64,000 nucleotides of DNA, taken from positions 62,001 through 126,000 of the forward strand of contig NZ_MBEU01000002.1 in the NCBI RefSeq assembly GCF_001954275.1, written 5' to 3'. Position numbers and translations under genes: made by a program. Positions 26,011 to 34,595 of the stretch are shown here, one piece after another (positions within the stretch are counted from its first letter, which is position 1; every line of letters starts with the position of its first letter). Below the pieces are notes generated by a model that worked only from the letters and a program-made list of their open reading frames with translations, was not told the DNA's origin and ran no database searches. The DNA is from Mycobacterium sp. IS-836 (GTDB lineage Bacteria > Actinomycetota > Actinomycetes > Mycobacteriales > Mycobacteriaceae).

Positions 26011-27059
26011 GCGACGTCTCCGTTCGGGTGGACCACGATGCGCGGTGGGCCGTCGGACTTGCGGGCCAGGTCGAGCGCGGCCGGCACGTCGTCGAGGCCG
26101 ATGATCTTGCCGATGCTGGGCAGCGGGTCCAGCCGTCCGGACGCGATGGCATCCAGCGTTCCGTACCAGTCCTGCGGGTGGGGGCCGCCGCCGAATTGAA
26201 TGGTGACGCCCTGACGGGTCGCGGTGGTGATGTCCAGCGTGTCACCGGTGTACCAGCCGCCCGCGCAATAGATGCGGGTCGCCATCTCTGCGGACTCGAC
26301 GATCGTCTGGATGAGCCCGGCCGCGCCGACGCATTCGAACACGACCGCCGGTCCGGGCAAGCCGTGTTCGGCGCGAACGTCCCTGAACGCGTCGAATGGT
26401 GACTTCTCGGCGGGATCGACGACGACGTGCGCACCGAAGCGGTCGCGGGCGAGTTCGCGGCGGTCGGCTTTGTAGTCGGCCACGATGATCGGTGCGATAC
26501 CGCGACTGGCCAATGCGGCGACGGCCGAGAGCCCGATCGCTCCGGCGCCGATGACGACGGGGACCTCGCCCTCACGCAGCTGCGCGGACCTGACGTAGAA
26601 CTCGCCGACGGCGAACGCATCGGTCAGCGCGACGGCATCGCTGGAGACGTCGCCGGTGACCGGCTTGGCTGCCACCTCCGAAACCACCAGCAGCTCACCG
26701 AAACTGCCTTGCGCCTCGGGATGCTGGCCGATGATCCGCATGCCGCCGGCCCCGCCGTCCACCAGTCGGACCGGCATCGCCGTCACCCGCGAGCCGACCT
26801 CGAACTGGTCGGTGCAGCCGGCCCCGTGCCCGATCACCTCGCCGACGAATTCGTGGCCCAGCACGATATCGCGGTCCGTGTCATACAGCGAGCGGCCGGT
26901 CGGGTCGTCGATGGCGAGTTCCGGATGGTCCATGAAATGGACGTCCGACGCGCAGATCGCGGTGCTCAGCGTCCGCAGCAGTAGCTCGCCCGGCCCGGGC
27001 CGGGGGTCCGGCGTCTCGCGGACCTCCAATCGCCCGTCTCTGAGCACCGCAGCGCGCAA
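26007..27059 (-). CDS. Zinc-dependent medium-chain alcohol dehydrogenase, no structural zinc site
   Basis: A 350-residue MDR protein. The catalytic zinc ligands are seen as Cys36 (ICASDVHF) and His-Glu in GHEFVGE; the NAD(P) loop reads GAGAIGLSA. The four-Cys structural zinc lobe that usually follows GxxVxV is replaced by MPVRLVDGGAGGMRIIG, so it binds only the catalytic zinc, as in some polyol and quinone-type MDRs. The start is TTG at 27059 after GAGAGG. It is divergent from an IclR regulator over 44 bases and leads the ADH-SnoaL-SDR operon, which IclR probably controls. Confidence 0.85.
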   Translation of the reverse strand: MRAAVLRDGRLEVRETPDPRPGPGELLLRTLSTAICASDVHFMDHPELAIDDPTGRSLYDTDRDIVLGHEFVGEVIGHGAGCTDQFEVGSRVTAMPVRLVDGGAGGMRIIGQHPEAQGSFGELLVVSEVAAKPVTGDVSSDAVALTDAFAVGEFYVRSAQLREGEVPVVIGAGAIGLSAVAALASRGIAPIIVADYKADRRELARDRFGAHVVVDPAEKSPFDAFRDVRAEHGLPGPAVVFECVGAAGLIQTIVESAEMATRIYCAGGWYTGDTLDITTATRQGVTIQFGGGPHPQDWYGTLDAIASGRLDPLPSIGKIIGLDDVPAALDLARKSDGPPRIVVHPNGDVA

Positions 27060-27068
27060 GGCGAACCT

Positions 27069-27105
27069 CTCACATTTCTCGAATAATCGACATATAATCT
27101 CGAAT
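27069..27105. promoter_or_regulatory. iclR promoter and repeated TCTCGAAT boxes
   Basis: A perfect -10 box TATAAT lies at 27093-27098 on the plus strand with CTCACA (27069-27074) as a partial -35. Transcription would begin around 27104, exactly at the first ATG of iclR, which suggests a leaderless mRNA. The 8-base direct repeat TCTCGAAT at 27077-27084 and 27098-27105 (21 bases apart, two helical turns) flanks the -10 and may be the IclR binding site. Confidence 0.55.
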
Positions 27106-28048
27106 GTTCGCTACAACTGTAGGAATCCCGTCGCGAAGGAGTCAAGACATTCGCGGGTCGTCGTCGGCACCGACCGCCCGGGTGCTCGACGTTGTCGAGC
27201 TCCTGGCCCGGTCCGGCAACGCGCGGCTGCGATTCTCCGACGTCGTGCGCGAGCTCGATCTCACCCAGGCGACGGCACACGCGATCCTCAAGACGCTGTG
27301 TGATCGTGGGTGGGCCAGCCGCGATCCGGTCGCAAAGACCTTCACGCTGGGACCCGCGCTGGCGGTGGTGAGCGCGCGGATGGACGCCGCCCGGCCCCTC
27401 GCCCATGCCGCGCGTTCCGCGGCGCTACGACTCTCCCGCGAGGTCGGCTACGCCGGCTCCGTGGTCGAACGGTTCGGCGATTCGCTTGTGGTCACGGCCT
27501 TCGAGGGGGACCCCGCCACCCAGCCGTCGGGCATACCCGGTGATCGCATCCCGTATGCCCCGCCGTTCGGCGTGGCGCTCGCGGCCTGGGACACCGACGA
27601 GGAACAGCGCGCATGGATCCGCCGGGGCGCCGGCAGCAACGACGATCGCACGCGGCGACTGGAACGCGTGCTGGAGCACACCCGCGACCGCGGATTCGAC
27701 GTCGACTGGACAACGCCGGCGCTAGCACAGGCCGTCCAGGTGGTGGGCACGTTGGACAGCAACGAAATGCCGATGCCGGTGCGACACATCCTGGACCAGT
27801 TGCTCGTGGAGTTCACCACCATCGGCTTTCTCTCCGACGACAACCCCGGCCGCCGCAAACAGCCCGTGGTAACCGTCGCCGCACCGGTTTTCGACCATCG
27901 CGGGCGCGCCGCCCTCATGGTGGCCGTGCATCCGTTGTGCCCCCTCACGGCGCGGCAGATCGAAGCGATCGGGAAAAAGCTCACCGCTGAAACGTCGGCC
28001 ATCAGCGAATCCCAACGGCAGGAGGCAGCGGCAACTCGCGCCGTCTAG
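27104..28048 (+). CDS. IclR-family regulator
   Basis: A 314-residue protein with an N-terminal winged helix (TARVLDVVELLARSGNARLR, then LTQATAHAILKTLCDRGWAS) and an IclR effector domain (residues about 110-290). Two starts compete. The ATG at 27104 coincides with the transcription start predicted from the TATAAT box, a leaderless start common in mycobacteria. An in-frame ATT at 27149 has an ideal AAGGAG seven bases before it and would trim 15 residues that do not look conserved. It is divergent from the ADH operon and probably controls it. The effector domain suggests a small aromatic or aliphatic acid as ligand. Confidence 0.86.
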   Translation: MFATTVGIPSRRSQDIRGSSSAPTARVLDVVELLARSGNARLRFSDVVRELDLTQATAHAILKTLCDRGWASRDPVAKTFTLGPALAVVSARMDAARPLAHAARSAALRLSREVGYAGSVVERFGDSLVVTAFEGDPATQPSGIPGDRIPYAPPFGVALAAWDTDEEQRAWIRRGAGSNDDRTRRLERVLEHTRDRGFDVDWTTPALAQAVQVVGTLDSNEMPMPVRHILDQLLVEFTTIGFLSDDNPGRRKQPVVTVAAPVFDHRGRAALMVAVHPLCPLTARQIEAIGKKLTAETSAISESQRQEAAATRAV

Positions 28049-28256
28049 CGTAGGGAGGTACCGACGCGCGGAAGGCGAAAAGTCGTGGCACATAACTACG
28101 TTGTGGATGACCTTGCCGGCTTTGTCGTCGGCGCCGAGCAGTCGGACCTGGGCGAGCGGCCGCGGGCGCTGCTGAAGCAGGGGCCGCGCAGTCGTCCCCG
28201 CTTCTGACGCCGCGTGCCCCCTTGCGCGGCTCGCCACGCGCGTTGAATGATCGGCC
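28049..28256. other. Intergenic stretch with a possible 40-residue reading frame
   Basis: Between iclR and the DUF2127 gene a frame GTG 28085 to TGA 28207 codes 40 residues (opening AHNYVVDDLAGFVVGAEQSD). It has a weak AAGG upstream but no recognisable domain, and may be a gene remnant or chance. I see no clear promoter or dyad in the rest. Confidence 0.25.
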
Positions 28257-29021
28257 ATGCGCAAAGATCGCGGCATCAATCGGTGGGAGTTGGTTACCTG
28301 TGCGCTCGCGGGCCACGTCACGTACGCGCCGGACGAGGAGGACCTCGCCGCCCGGCTGAGCGGTACCACCGGGCTGGGCGAGGTGTGGCGCTGCCTGCGT
28401 TGCGGTGAATTCACCGTCGGCGAGCCACACGCACGTGGCCACGCCGAAGATGCGCCGATGATCATGCGCGGCAAGGCTTTACGCCAGGCCATCATCATTC
28501 GCACCCTCGCGGTGGAACGCTTGTTCCGCGCGGTCGTGATTGCGTTGGCGGCATACGCGGTGTGGAAGTTTCGTGGGGCGCGCGGCGCAATCCAGGCCAC
28601 CCTCGATCGCGACCTGCCCATTTTCCGCGCCGCGGGATTCAAGGTCGATCAGATGACCATCGTGCACGAACTGGAAAAGGCGTTGGCCGCCAAGCCGTCC
28701 ACCCTGGCCCTACTGACGTTGATGCTGACCGCCTACGCGCTCATCGAGGTCATCGAAGGCGTCGGCCTGTGGTTGCTGAAGCGCTGGGGTGAATACTTCG
28801 CGGTGATAGCCACCTCGGTCTTTCTGCCGCTGGAGATCCACGATCTGGCCAAGGGCATCACGATGACTCGCGTGGTGACCTTTACCATCAACATCCTTGC
28901 GGTGATCTATCTGCTGATCTCGAAACGGCTGTTCGGTCTGCGGGGTGGGCGCAAAGCCTATGACGAGGAGCGACGCGGTGAACAGCTACTCGACGTCGAA
29001 CGCGCCGCCATGACGAGCTGA
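28257..29021 (+). CDS. DUF2127-like membrane protein with zinc-ribbon N-terminus
   Basis: A 254-residue protein. The N-terminal cytoplasmic part has a CLRC pair (WRCLRCGEF) and an upstream Cys-His pair (TCALAGHVTY) that could complete a zinc site. From about residue 88 there are four hydrophobic segments: LFRAVVIALAAYAVW, TLALLTLMLTAYALIEVIEG, FAVIATSVFLPLEI and VTFTINILAVIYLLISKR. The IEVIEGVGLWLLKRWGEY block is the signature of the DUF2127 family, whose function is unknown. It precedes an SDR gene by 13 bases, so the two may be co-transcribed. Confidence 0.78.
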   Translation: MRKDRGINRWELVTCALAGHVTYAPDEEDLAARLSGTTGLGEVWRCLRCGEFTVGEPHARGHAEDAPMIMRGKALRQAIIIRTLAVERLFRAVVIALAAYAVWKFRGARGAIQATLDRDLPIFRAAGFKVDQMTIVHELEKALAAKPSTLALLTLMLTAYALIEVIEGVGLWLLKRWGEYFAVIATSVFLPLEIHDLAKGITMTRVVTFTINILAVIYLLISKRLFGLRGGRKAYDEERRGEQLLDVERAAMTS

Positions 29022-29034
29022 CGAGGGCGGTTGC

Positions 29035-29895
29035 ATGGGTACATACGCGATCACCGGGTCCGCCTCCGGGATGGGCCGCGAGACCGCACACCGGCTTCGG
29101 GGCGACGGCCACACGGTGATCGGCGTCGACATCAAAGACGCCGACGTCACCGCGGACCTGTCCACGCCGCACGGGCGGCACGAGGCCGCGCAGGCCGTCC
29201 TGGACGCTTCTGCCAGCAGGCTCGACGGTGCGGTGCTGGCCGCCGGCCTGGGCCCCGGCCCGAGCCCGGATCGTCCGCGTCAGATTGCCCAAGTCAACTA
29301 CCTCGGTGTGATCGAGCTGCTCGCCGCCTGGCGACCGGCGCTGGCCGCCGCGGAACGCGCCAAGGCCGTCGTCGTGGCCAGCAACTCCACGACGACGGTC
29401 CCGGCGGTTCCCCGCCGAGCCGTGCGGGCGTTGCTTGCGCACGATGCCGACAAGGCCGTGCGTTCGGTGAAACTGTTCGGCAAGGCCGCGCCTACCATGA
29501 TGTATGCCGCCTCGAAAATCGCTGTCAGCCGTTGGGTTCGGCGGCATGCGGTATTGCCGGAGTGGGCGGGCTCGGGCGTGCGACTGAACGCCCTTGCGCC
29601 CGGGGCCATCATGACGCCGCTGCTGGCCGAGCAGCTGTCGAATCCCACCGAGGCCAAAGCGGTCCGGTCGTTCCCGATTCCGGTCGGCGGGTTCGGCGAC
29701 GCCCGGCATATGGCCGACTGGATGTGCTTCATGTTGTCGGATGCCGCCGACTTCCTTTGCGGCAGCGTTGTTTTCGTGGACGGCGGCTCGGACGCCTATT
29801 TCCGGGCCGACGACTGGCCGAAACCTGTGCCGGCGTATCGACTGTTGGGCTTTCTCCGACGCTTCAGAAGCGGCAACGGCACGCGCGACATGTGA
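29035..29895 (+). CDS. SDR oxidoreductase
   Basis: A 286-residue SDR. The cofactor loop reads TGSASGMG, the Asp after beta-2 (GVDIKDADV) indicates NAD preference, and Tyr-Lys of the active site are in YAASK. The central insertion (RRAVRALLAHDADKAVRSVK) and the C-terminal extension past FVDGGSDAYFRADDWPKPVP place it in the 3-alpha-hydroxysteroid-dehydrogenase-like subgroup. It follows the DUF2127 gene closely. A sterol or related alcohol is a reasonable substrate guess. Confidence 0.83.
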   Translation: MGTYAITGSASGMGRETAHRLRGDGHTVIGVDIKDADVTADLSTPHGRHEAAQAVLDASASRLDGAVLAAGLGPGPSPDRPRQIAQVNYLGVIELLAAWRPALAAAERAKAVVVASNSTTTVPAVPRRAVRALLAHDADKAVRSVKLFGKAAPTMMYAASKIAVSRWVRRHAVLPEWAGSGVRLNALAPGAIMTPLLAEQLSNPTEAKAVRSFPIPVGGFGDARHMADWMCFMLSDAADFLCGSVVFVDGGSDAYFRADDWPKPVPAYRLLGFLRRFRSGNGTRDM

Positions 29896-30342
29896 CAGAC
29901 AACGCGCGCTGCTTCGGTTGTGCCCGACACCACAACGATGCTTCTCGTGACGTTTACCGGCGCGCGGCACATTGGTAAAAGAGCCGCGGTCAAATTCGAT
30001 TAGTCGGCTCACCGGCCGAACAAACAAAGGATCGAGATTGTGGCAACCATGCAGGGCCGGATCGACCGGAGCCCTACCAACCTCGACGTCGTCACCCCCA
30101 TCAAAGCGCGCGCCTGCGATGCGCTTCAGGCCGTGCTGGGAAGCAGGTCACGCCGGGCGGGCGGCGAGCTGAGGGTGATGCGCAGAGGCGCTGAGCGCTG
30201 CTGATCGCCAGTCACCTTTAGCCAACTTTCCCGCGGACGTGCGGCGAGCCGCACGCTCGACACCGAACGTGTGGCCAGACGCACGTTCGGCGCGAAACCG
30301 GGCCGGCCCCCACGTGCGCGCGCAAAGTGTTTGGATTGCCCC
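29896..30342. other. 447-base gap with a doubtful 54-residue frame and tandem dyads
   Basis: The gap holds a frame GTG 30040 to TGA 30204 (54 residues, opening ATMQGRIDRSPTNLDVVTP) behind AAAGGA, which I can neither confirm nor assign; it is basic and Arg-rich at the end. It also holds the tandem dyad element at 30238-30290 (listed separately). The rest shows no gene, tRNA or clear promoter. Confidence 0.4.
30238..30290. repeat. Two tandem dyads upstream of the SRPBCC gene
   Basis: Copy 1 has CGTGCGGC-GA-GCCGCACG (30238-30255), a perfect 8-bp inverted repeat. Copy 2 has CCGAACGTG (30263-30271) and CACGTTCGG (30282-30290), a perfect 9-bp inverted repeat. Aligned from ACGTG, the two 23-base copies agree at 19 positions, so the dyad is itself directly repeated about 31 bases apart. 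It lies 53 bases before the SRPBCC ATG. Confidence 0.6.
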
Positions 30343-30801
30343 ATGGCCGACACCGAACCCGAAACCATCGTCAAAGCCACCCGCGCAATCTCCGCCAGCG
30401 CGGAGCGAATTTTCGAACTGATCGCCGAGCCATCCAGCCAGCCGAGCTGGGACGGCAACAACAACCTGGCCTCCTCGGCTCCGGGGCAGCGCGTCCACGG
30501 GGTCGGAGACGTGTTCAAGACGACGTTGACCAATGGCGCGGTGCGGGAGAACCACGTCGTTGAATTCATCGAAGGCAGCAAGATCGCCTGGTGCCCAGCG
30601 GAACCCGGAAAGCAACCGCCCGGCCATCTGTGGCGCTGGGAACTCGACCAGATCAACGCCACGCTGACCAACGTCACCCACACCTACGACTGGACCGCGC
30701 TGACCGACCCGACCCGGCTGGAGAAAGCCCGCTCGACGACGCCCGAAATGCTGCGCGAATCGATGGACAAGCTCGCCGCGCTCGCCCAGGCCGGGCAATA
30801 A
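30343..30801 (+). CDS. SRPBCC (polyketide cyclase/START-like) protein
   Basis: A 152-residue SRPBCC-fold protein, opening IVKATRAISASAERIFELIA and continuing GNNNLASSAPGQRVHGVGDV, the latter common in mycobacterial lipid-binding SRPBCC proteins. A WRWELDQINATLTNVTHTYD block gives the late beta strands. The ATG at 30343 lies after the tandem dyad element. The TAA stop overlaps the next ATG by one base (TAATG), so it is coupled to the SDR gene that follows. Lipid or polyketide-like ligand binding is inferred. Confidence 0.8.
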   Translation: MADTEPETIVKATRAISASAERIFELIAEPSSQPSWDGNNNLASSAPGQRVHGVGDVFKTTLTNGAVRENHVVEFIEGSKIAWCPAEPGKQPPGHLWRWELDQINATLTNVTHTYDWTALTDPTRLEKARSTTPEMLRESMDKLAALAQAGQ

Positions 30802-31607
30802 TGGCTCTTCCATCGCCGGCCGACGGCCGCGCCGCCATCGTGACCGGCGCCTCCTCGGGCATCGGCGAACACTTCGCCGAGATCCTTTCGCGGCGCGGCC
30901 ACCACGTTGTGCTTGTCGCCCGCAGCACCGGCCGTCTCGAAGAGCTAGCCGGACGCTTGGGCCCGCACGCGCACCCGCTGCCCGCCGACCTGTCCGACCG
31001 CTCCGCACGCGCCGCGCTGCCCGACCGGGTCGCGGCGCTCGGCCTGACGCCGGACATCCTGATCAACAACGCGGGCTTCTCCACGCTCGGGCTGGTCGCG
31101 AAATCCGTTCCGGAGCAAGAAGTCAACCTCGTCGAGGTCGACGTGGCCGCCGTGGTCGATCTCTGCAGCCGGTTCCTGCCCGGCATGGTCGAACGCCGCC
31201 GGGGCGCCGTGCTGAATGTGGCGTCGATCGCCGGGCTCGGTCCGCTGCCCGGTCAAGCGGCATACGGGGCCGCCAAGGCGTTCGTGTTGTCCTATACCCA
31301 CAGCCTGCGCGGTGAGCTGCGCGGGACCGGCGTTGGCGCGACCGCGCTGTGCCCGGGACCGGTGGACACCGGGTTCGGTGAGGCGGCCGGTTTCTCCAAA
31401 GAAGAGGCCGAAGCGGCGCTGCCCCGGATCATGTGGATTCCCGCCGAGAAGGTGGCGCAGGCCGGCATCGATGGGCTGGCGGCGGGCAAGGCCGTCGTCG
31501 TACCCGGTCGCGTCAACCGGGTCGCGTCGGCCGTTTTCCGGGTCACACCCCCGGAGTGGTTGCTGCCGTTGCTCTCCCGCGGCCACCCGGCCATGAAGCG
31601 CGACTGA
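30801..31607 (+). CDS. SDR oxidoreductase, coupled to SRPBCC
   Basis: A 268-residue SDR with TGASSGIG as cofactor loop, NNAG at about residues 90-93, Ser in NVASIAG and YGAAK with the catalytic Tyr and Lys. The Arg after beta-2 (VLVARSTGRLEELA) favours NADP. The GxGATALCPGPVDTGFG and the C-terminal PEWLLPLLSRG match the DltE/3-oxoacyl-reductase-like group that reduces or oxidises acyl or keto lipids. Its ATG overlaps the SRPBCC stop. The convergent methyltransferase gene ends 3 bases beyond its stop. Confidence 0.85.
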   Translation: MALPSPADGRAAIVTGASSGIGEHFAEILSRRGHHVVLVARSTGRLEELAGRLGPHAHPLPADLSDRSARAALPDRVAALGLTPDILINNAGFSTLGLVAKSVPEQEVNLVEVDVAAVVDLCSRFLPGMVERRRGAVLNVASIAGLGPLPGQAAYGAAKAFVLSYTHSLRGELRGTGVGATALCPGPVDTGFGEAAGFSKEEAEAALPRIMWIPAEKVAQAGIDGLAAGKAVVVPGRVNRVASAVFRVTPPEWLLPLLSRGHPAMKRD

Positions 31608-31610
31608 GCC

Positions 31611-32345
31611 TCATCCGTTCTTGCCGCGCACCCACTGCAGCGTGCCGAAGGTGTTGACCCGCACGCTGGCGAATCCGTTGTCTTCCAGGATGTCTGCGAT
31701 TTCGTCATCGTCGAACGCGTGCGCCCCGACGTTGGGCAGCAGCTGCCACAGACGCGCGGCGCGACCCGCGGTGGGGACCATGATGGCCAGCCGGCCGCCA
31801 GGTCGCAGCACCCGTGCGATCTCGGCGAGGGCGGCCGCCGGGTTCGGAATGAGTTGCAGCACGGCCAGCGAAACCACGGCATCAACGGTGTTGTCTCGCA
31901 AGGGAAGTCGTTGCGCGTCAGCCCGAATGAACCCGACCTGTGGGCCCGCTTCATTGCGGACGGCCCGGGTCAGCATCGGTTCGGAGATGTCGACGCCCAG
32001 GGCCAGCCCGTCCGGCCCGGCGGCCGCCGCGAGCGACGAGGTGATGTTGCCGGGGCCGGAGCCCACATCGAGCGCGGTGCCGCCCAACGGGATGTTCAGC
32101 CACTCGACCGGGTGCTGCCACGCGCTGATCAGCCGGCGCGCCAGGGCCTGGGCGTTGTCGTAGAGCGCCGACCCGAGCGGTGATGCCCACGCCGCCTGGA
32201 TCGGACCCGTATTTTTGGGAACGGCACCGTCGGTGCTCAGTAGATCGAGATAACCCTTGCTCACGTCGGGATCCGCCGGGGGATCGGCAAGTAGATCAAG
32301 CGCTCGGCGCAACGCGGGAGGCAGCGAGACGTGCACGTCGGTCAT
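31611..32345 (-). CDS. SAM-dependent methyltransferase (class I)
   Basis: A 244-residue methyltransferase. The SAM motif I reads ALDVGSGPGNITSSLA, motif II region VDAVVSLAVLQLIPN and the late VLRPGGRLAIMVP are typical of the UbiE/type-11 fold. A non-catalytic helical N-terminus (LPPALRRALDLLADPP) resembles mycobacterial methyltransferases next to lipid genes. The ATG at 32345 has GAAGGAAG upstream and is preferred to the TTG six codons earlier. Whether it methylates a lipid, quinone or small molecule is open. Confidence 0.83.
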   Translation of the reverse strand: MTDVHVSLPPALRRALDLLADPPADPDVSKGYLDLLSTDGAVPKNTGPIQAAWASPLGSALYDNAQALARRLISAWQHPVEWLNIPLGGTALDVGSGPGNITSSLAAAAGPDGLALGVDISEPMLTRAVRNEAGPQVGFIRADAQRLPLRDNTVDAVVSLAVLQLIPNPAAALAEIARVLRPGGRLAIMVPTAGRAARLWQLLPNVGAHAFDDDEIADILEDNGFASVRVNTFGTLQWVRGKNG

Positions 32346-32486
32346 GTGTCTTCCTTCGTTCAAATACCAAGCCGGACACCGAAATCGAGCCGGGAGCCGT
32401 CGGCACTTCGAATTTGGCGCAGCCCCCTGACTCGCAGCCTACGCCGAGCGGCCGGGTGCTTCGACCCGCTCAAAATGTGACCTTCG

Positions 32487-33872
32487 TTAACGGTTGACGA
32501 CGGCGCGCTCGCGCACCAACGCGCACAACTGCCAGTGGCCCGGCACGCCCTTGAGCGCGCTTTCGCCACGGTCGGCGAACCGGTAGCGCGATCCGGTGAC
32601 GATGTCGCGCACCGTCGAGGACACCAGTACCTCGCTGGCCCCGGCCAGCGCCCCCACCCGCGCGGCGATGTGCACGGCCATGCCGGCGATGTCGTTCTTC
32701 AGCGCGCCGCGCACCTCTACCTCGCCGGCGTGCACGCCCACCCGGACCTCGACGCCGAGCACTTGGATGGCGTCGACGATTTCGTCCGCGCAGGCGAGAG
32801 CGGCGCTGGGGCTGCTGAAGGTCGCGACGAATCCGTCCCCGGCGGTGTTGACCTCGCGCCCGCCGAACCGCTGAAGTTCGTGACGGATGATGGTGTCGTG
32901 GTTGTCCAGCAGGTCGCGCCACCGGTTGTCGCCCAGCTCCGCGGCGCGCTCGGTGGAGCCGACGATGTCGGTGAACACGATCGTGGTGAGCAGGCGCTCG
33001 GCGTCCGAGCCGCCGCGCATGCCGGTGATGAACTCCTCGATCTCGTCCAGCATCGGCCCGGTGTTGCCGACCCAGTAGAGGGTGTCTTCGCCCGGTAGCT
33101 CGACGAAGCGCGATCCGGCGATGTGCTCGGCCAGATATTGACCGTGCGTGATCGGGGTGAAGTCGGAGTCGCGGCGATGCAGGATCAGCGTCGGCGCGGT
33201 GATGCGCGGGAGCGTGTCGCGCACGTCGGAGTGCCGGATGGTGGTGATCATCGCGCGGGCCATGCTCGGCGAGGCGGCGCGGTTGCCGGCCGTGTCCCAC
33301 CAGGAGCGAAACGCGTCGTCGTCGGCGACGCTCGGCGCGATGATGCGCAGCATGTCGAAGCCCTGCTCGACGGCGTCGGGGTCGGTGAGGATCGTCGTGT
33401 AGGGATCGAGGGTGTCGAGTTCTTGGCCCATCGGGTAGTCGGGCGCGTACAAGGTGCGGGCCCCGCCGTTGATGATCACCAGGCTGCTGACCCGGTCGGG
33501 GTAATCGGCGGCCAGCACGAGGCCGGTCATCGCGGTGAAGCCCGGCGCCACGACCGTGGCACGCTCGCATCCCACGGCGTTCATCACCGAGACCACGTCT
33601 TTCGCCCAGAATTTCGGCCCGATCATGTCGATCGAGGGCACCCGGGACGAGAGCCCGATCCCACGCTGATCGAGCCGGATCACCCGGGCGAAGGACGCCA
33701 ACCGGCGGTGGAAGCGGTACATCGACGGCTCGGCGTCGACCGAGTCGATCGGAATCGACGGCCCCGGCAGCAGCACCAGGTCGATCGGCCCATCGCCGAA
33801 CATCTGGTAGGCGATGTCCGTGTCGCCGCAACTGGCGTATCGGGTTCGTGGTGTCCCAGAAAACCCAGGCAC
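32487..33872 (-). CDS. Fusion of degenerate alpha/beta-hydrolase with class III adenylate cyclase
   Basis: A 461-residue protein of a known mycobacterial design. Residues 1-280 form an alpha/beta-hydrolase domain, but the elbow reads APGFTA (110-114) in place of GxSxG, so the Ser is missing and it is probably a sensor rather than an enzyme. Residues 295-450 form a cyclase: the two metal-binding Asp are Asp302 (FTDIVGST) and Asp346 (NTAGDGF), and an Asn-Arg pair is in the [11 protein letters not shown] helix. It makes a cyclic nucleotide from ATP or GTP. The start is GTG at 33872. It faces the MPAB operon's TetR gene, 42 bases away. Confidence 0.85.
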   Translation of the reverse strand: MPGFSGTPRTRYASCGDTDIAYQMFGDGPIDLVLLPGPSIPIDSVDAEPSMYRFHRRLASFARVIRLDQRGIGLSSRVPSIDMIGPKFWAKDVVSVMNAVGCERATVVAPGFTAMTGLVLAADYPDRVSSLVIINGGARTLYAPDYPMGQELDTLDPYTTILTDPDAVEQGFDMLRIIAPSVADDDAFRSWWDTAGNRAASPSMARAMITTIRHSDVRDTLPRITAPTLILHRRDSDFTPITHGQYLAEHIAGSRFVELPGEDTLYWVGNTGPMLDEIEEFITGMRGGSDAERLLTTIVFTDIVGSTERAAELGDNRWRDLLDNHDTIIRHELQRFGGREVNTAGDGFVATFSSPSAALACADEIVDAIQVLGVEVRVGVHAGEVEVRGALKNDIAGMAVHIAARVGALAGASEVLVSSTVRDIVTGSRYRFADRGESALKGVPGHWQLCALVRERAVVNR

Positions 33873-33914
33873 GGATACCAGGCTAATTCAGCACACCGAC
33901 AAGTCGAAGAGCCG

Positions 33915-34502
33915 TCAGCGGCCGATGATCGGGACCAGGTAGCGGGCGGCGTAGGCGCGGACGGCCGAGTCGTCGGAGATGTCGAGCCGGTCGGTGGGGA
34001 AGACGATGATGCCCAGCGCGACGCGCAGCAGGATGTCGGCGATGTCGGCCAGGTCGGGCTCGGGCATCTCGGCCCCGCATCGGCGCAGGGTATGTGCGAT
34101 CCCGTCGGCGAACTGGCGGATCGGAAACGCGTGCGATCGGGAGAACATGCCGAGCAGTTCCGGTTCGCTGTCGACGATCCGCGAATACAGCGGCGAGTCC
34201 TGGACCAGACGCACACCGAGCGCGAACGCCTCGATCACGGCCTGTTGCGGATCGCAGCCGGCGGTGGCCCGGTCAAGCGTTGCGAAGAACAGTTCGGCCT
34301 CGCGCCGTACCACCTGTTCCAGCAGGTCGTCCTTGGTGGGAAAGCGCCGATATATGGTGCTGCGGCTGACCCCGGCGCGGGCGGCGACGTCTTCGATGTT
34401 CGCGCGACGCACGCCGTAGGTCTCGAAGACCGCTCGCGCAGTATCCAGGATGGTGCGCTCGAGGTCGGTCCTTTCGCCGAGGTCAAGGCTGCGGTTCTGC
34501 AA
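33915..34502 (-). CDS. TetR-family regulator of the MPAB oxygenase
   Basis: A 195-residue TetR protein with HTH in residues about 15-58 (VRRANIEDVAARAGVSRSTI then YRRFPTKDDLLEQV) and a helical ligand domain. It is divergent from the MPAB-type oxygenase gene over 93 bases that contain an imperfect dyad (34542-34577), so it most likely represses that gene and itself. It runs in the same direction as the hydrolase-cyclase gene behind it. Confidence 0.86.
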   Translation of the reverse strand: MQNRSLDLGERTDLERTILDTARAVFETYGVRRANIEDVAARAGVSRSTIYRRFPTKDDLLEQVVRREAELFFATLDRATAGCDPQQAVIEAFALGVRLVQDSPLYSRIVDSEPELLGMFSRSHAFPIRQFADGIAHTLRRCGAEMPEPDLADIADILLRVALGIIVFPTDRLDISDDSAVRAYAARYLVPIIGR

Positions 34503-34541
34503 TCAGGACCCCCAGGGCAGTCTCGGCGCGACGATGCTATC

Positions 34542-34577
34542 GTGACACAAAGATACTCGTTTGTTTCTCTGTATCAC
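34542..34577. promoter_or_regulatory. Imperfect TetR dyad before the MPAB gene
   Basis: GTGACACAAAGA (34542-34553) and TCTCTGTATCAC (34566-34577) are inverted repeats with 10 of 12 matching positions and a 12-base spacer, between the divergent tetR and MPAB genes. The Shine-Dalgarno of the MPAB gene (GGGGAGGAGG) begins four bases later. Confidence 0.5.
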
Positions 34578-34595
34578 AACGGGGAGGAGGGTGTG

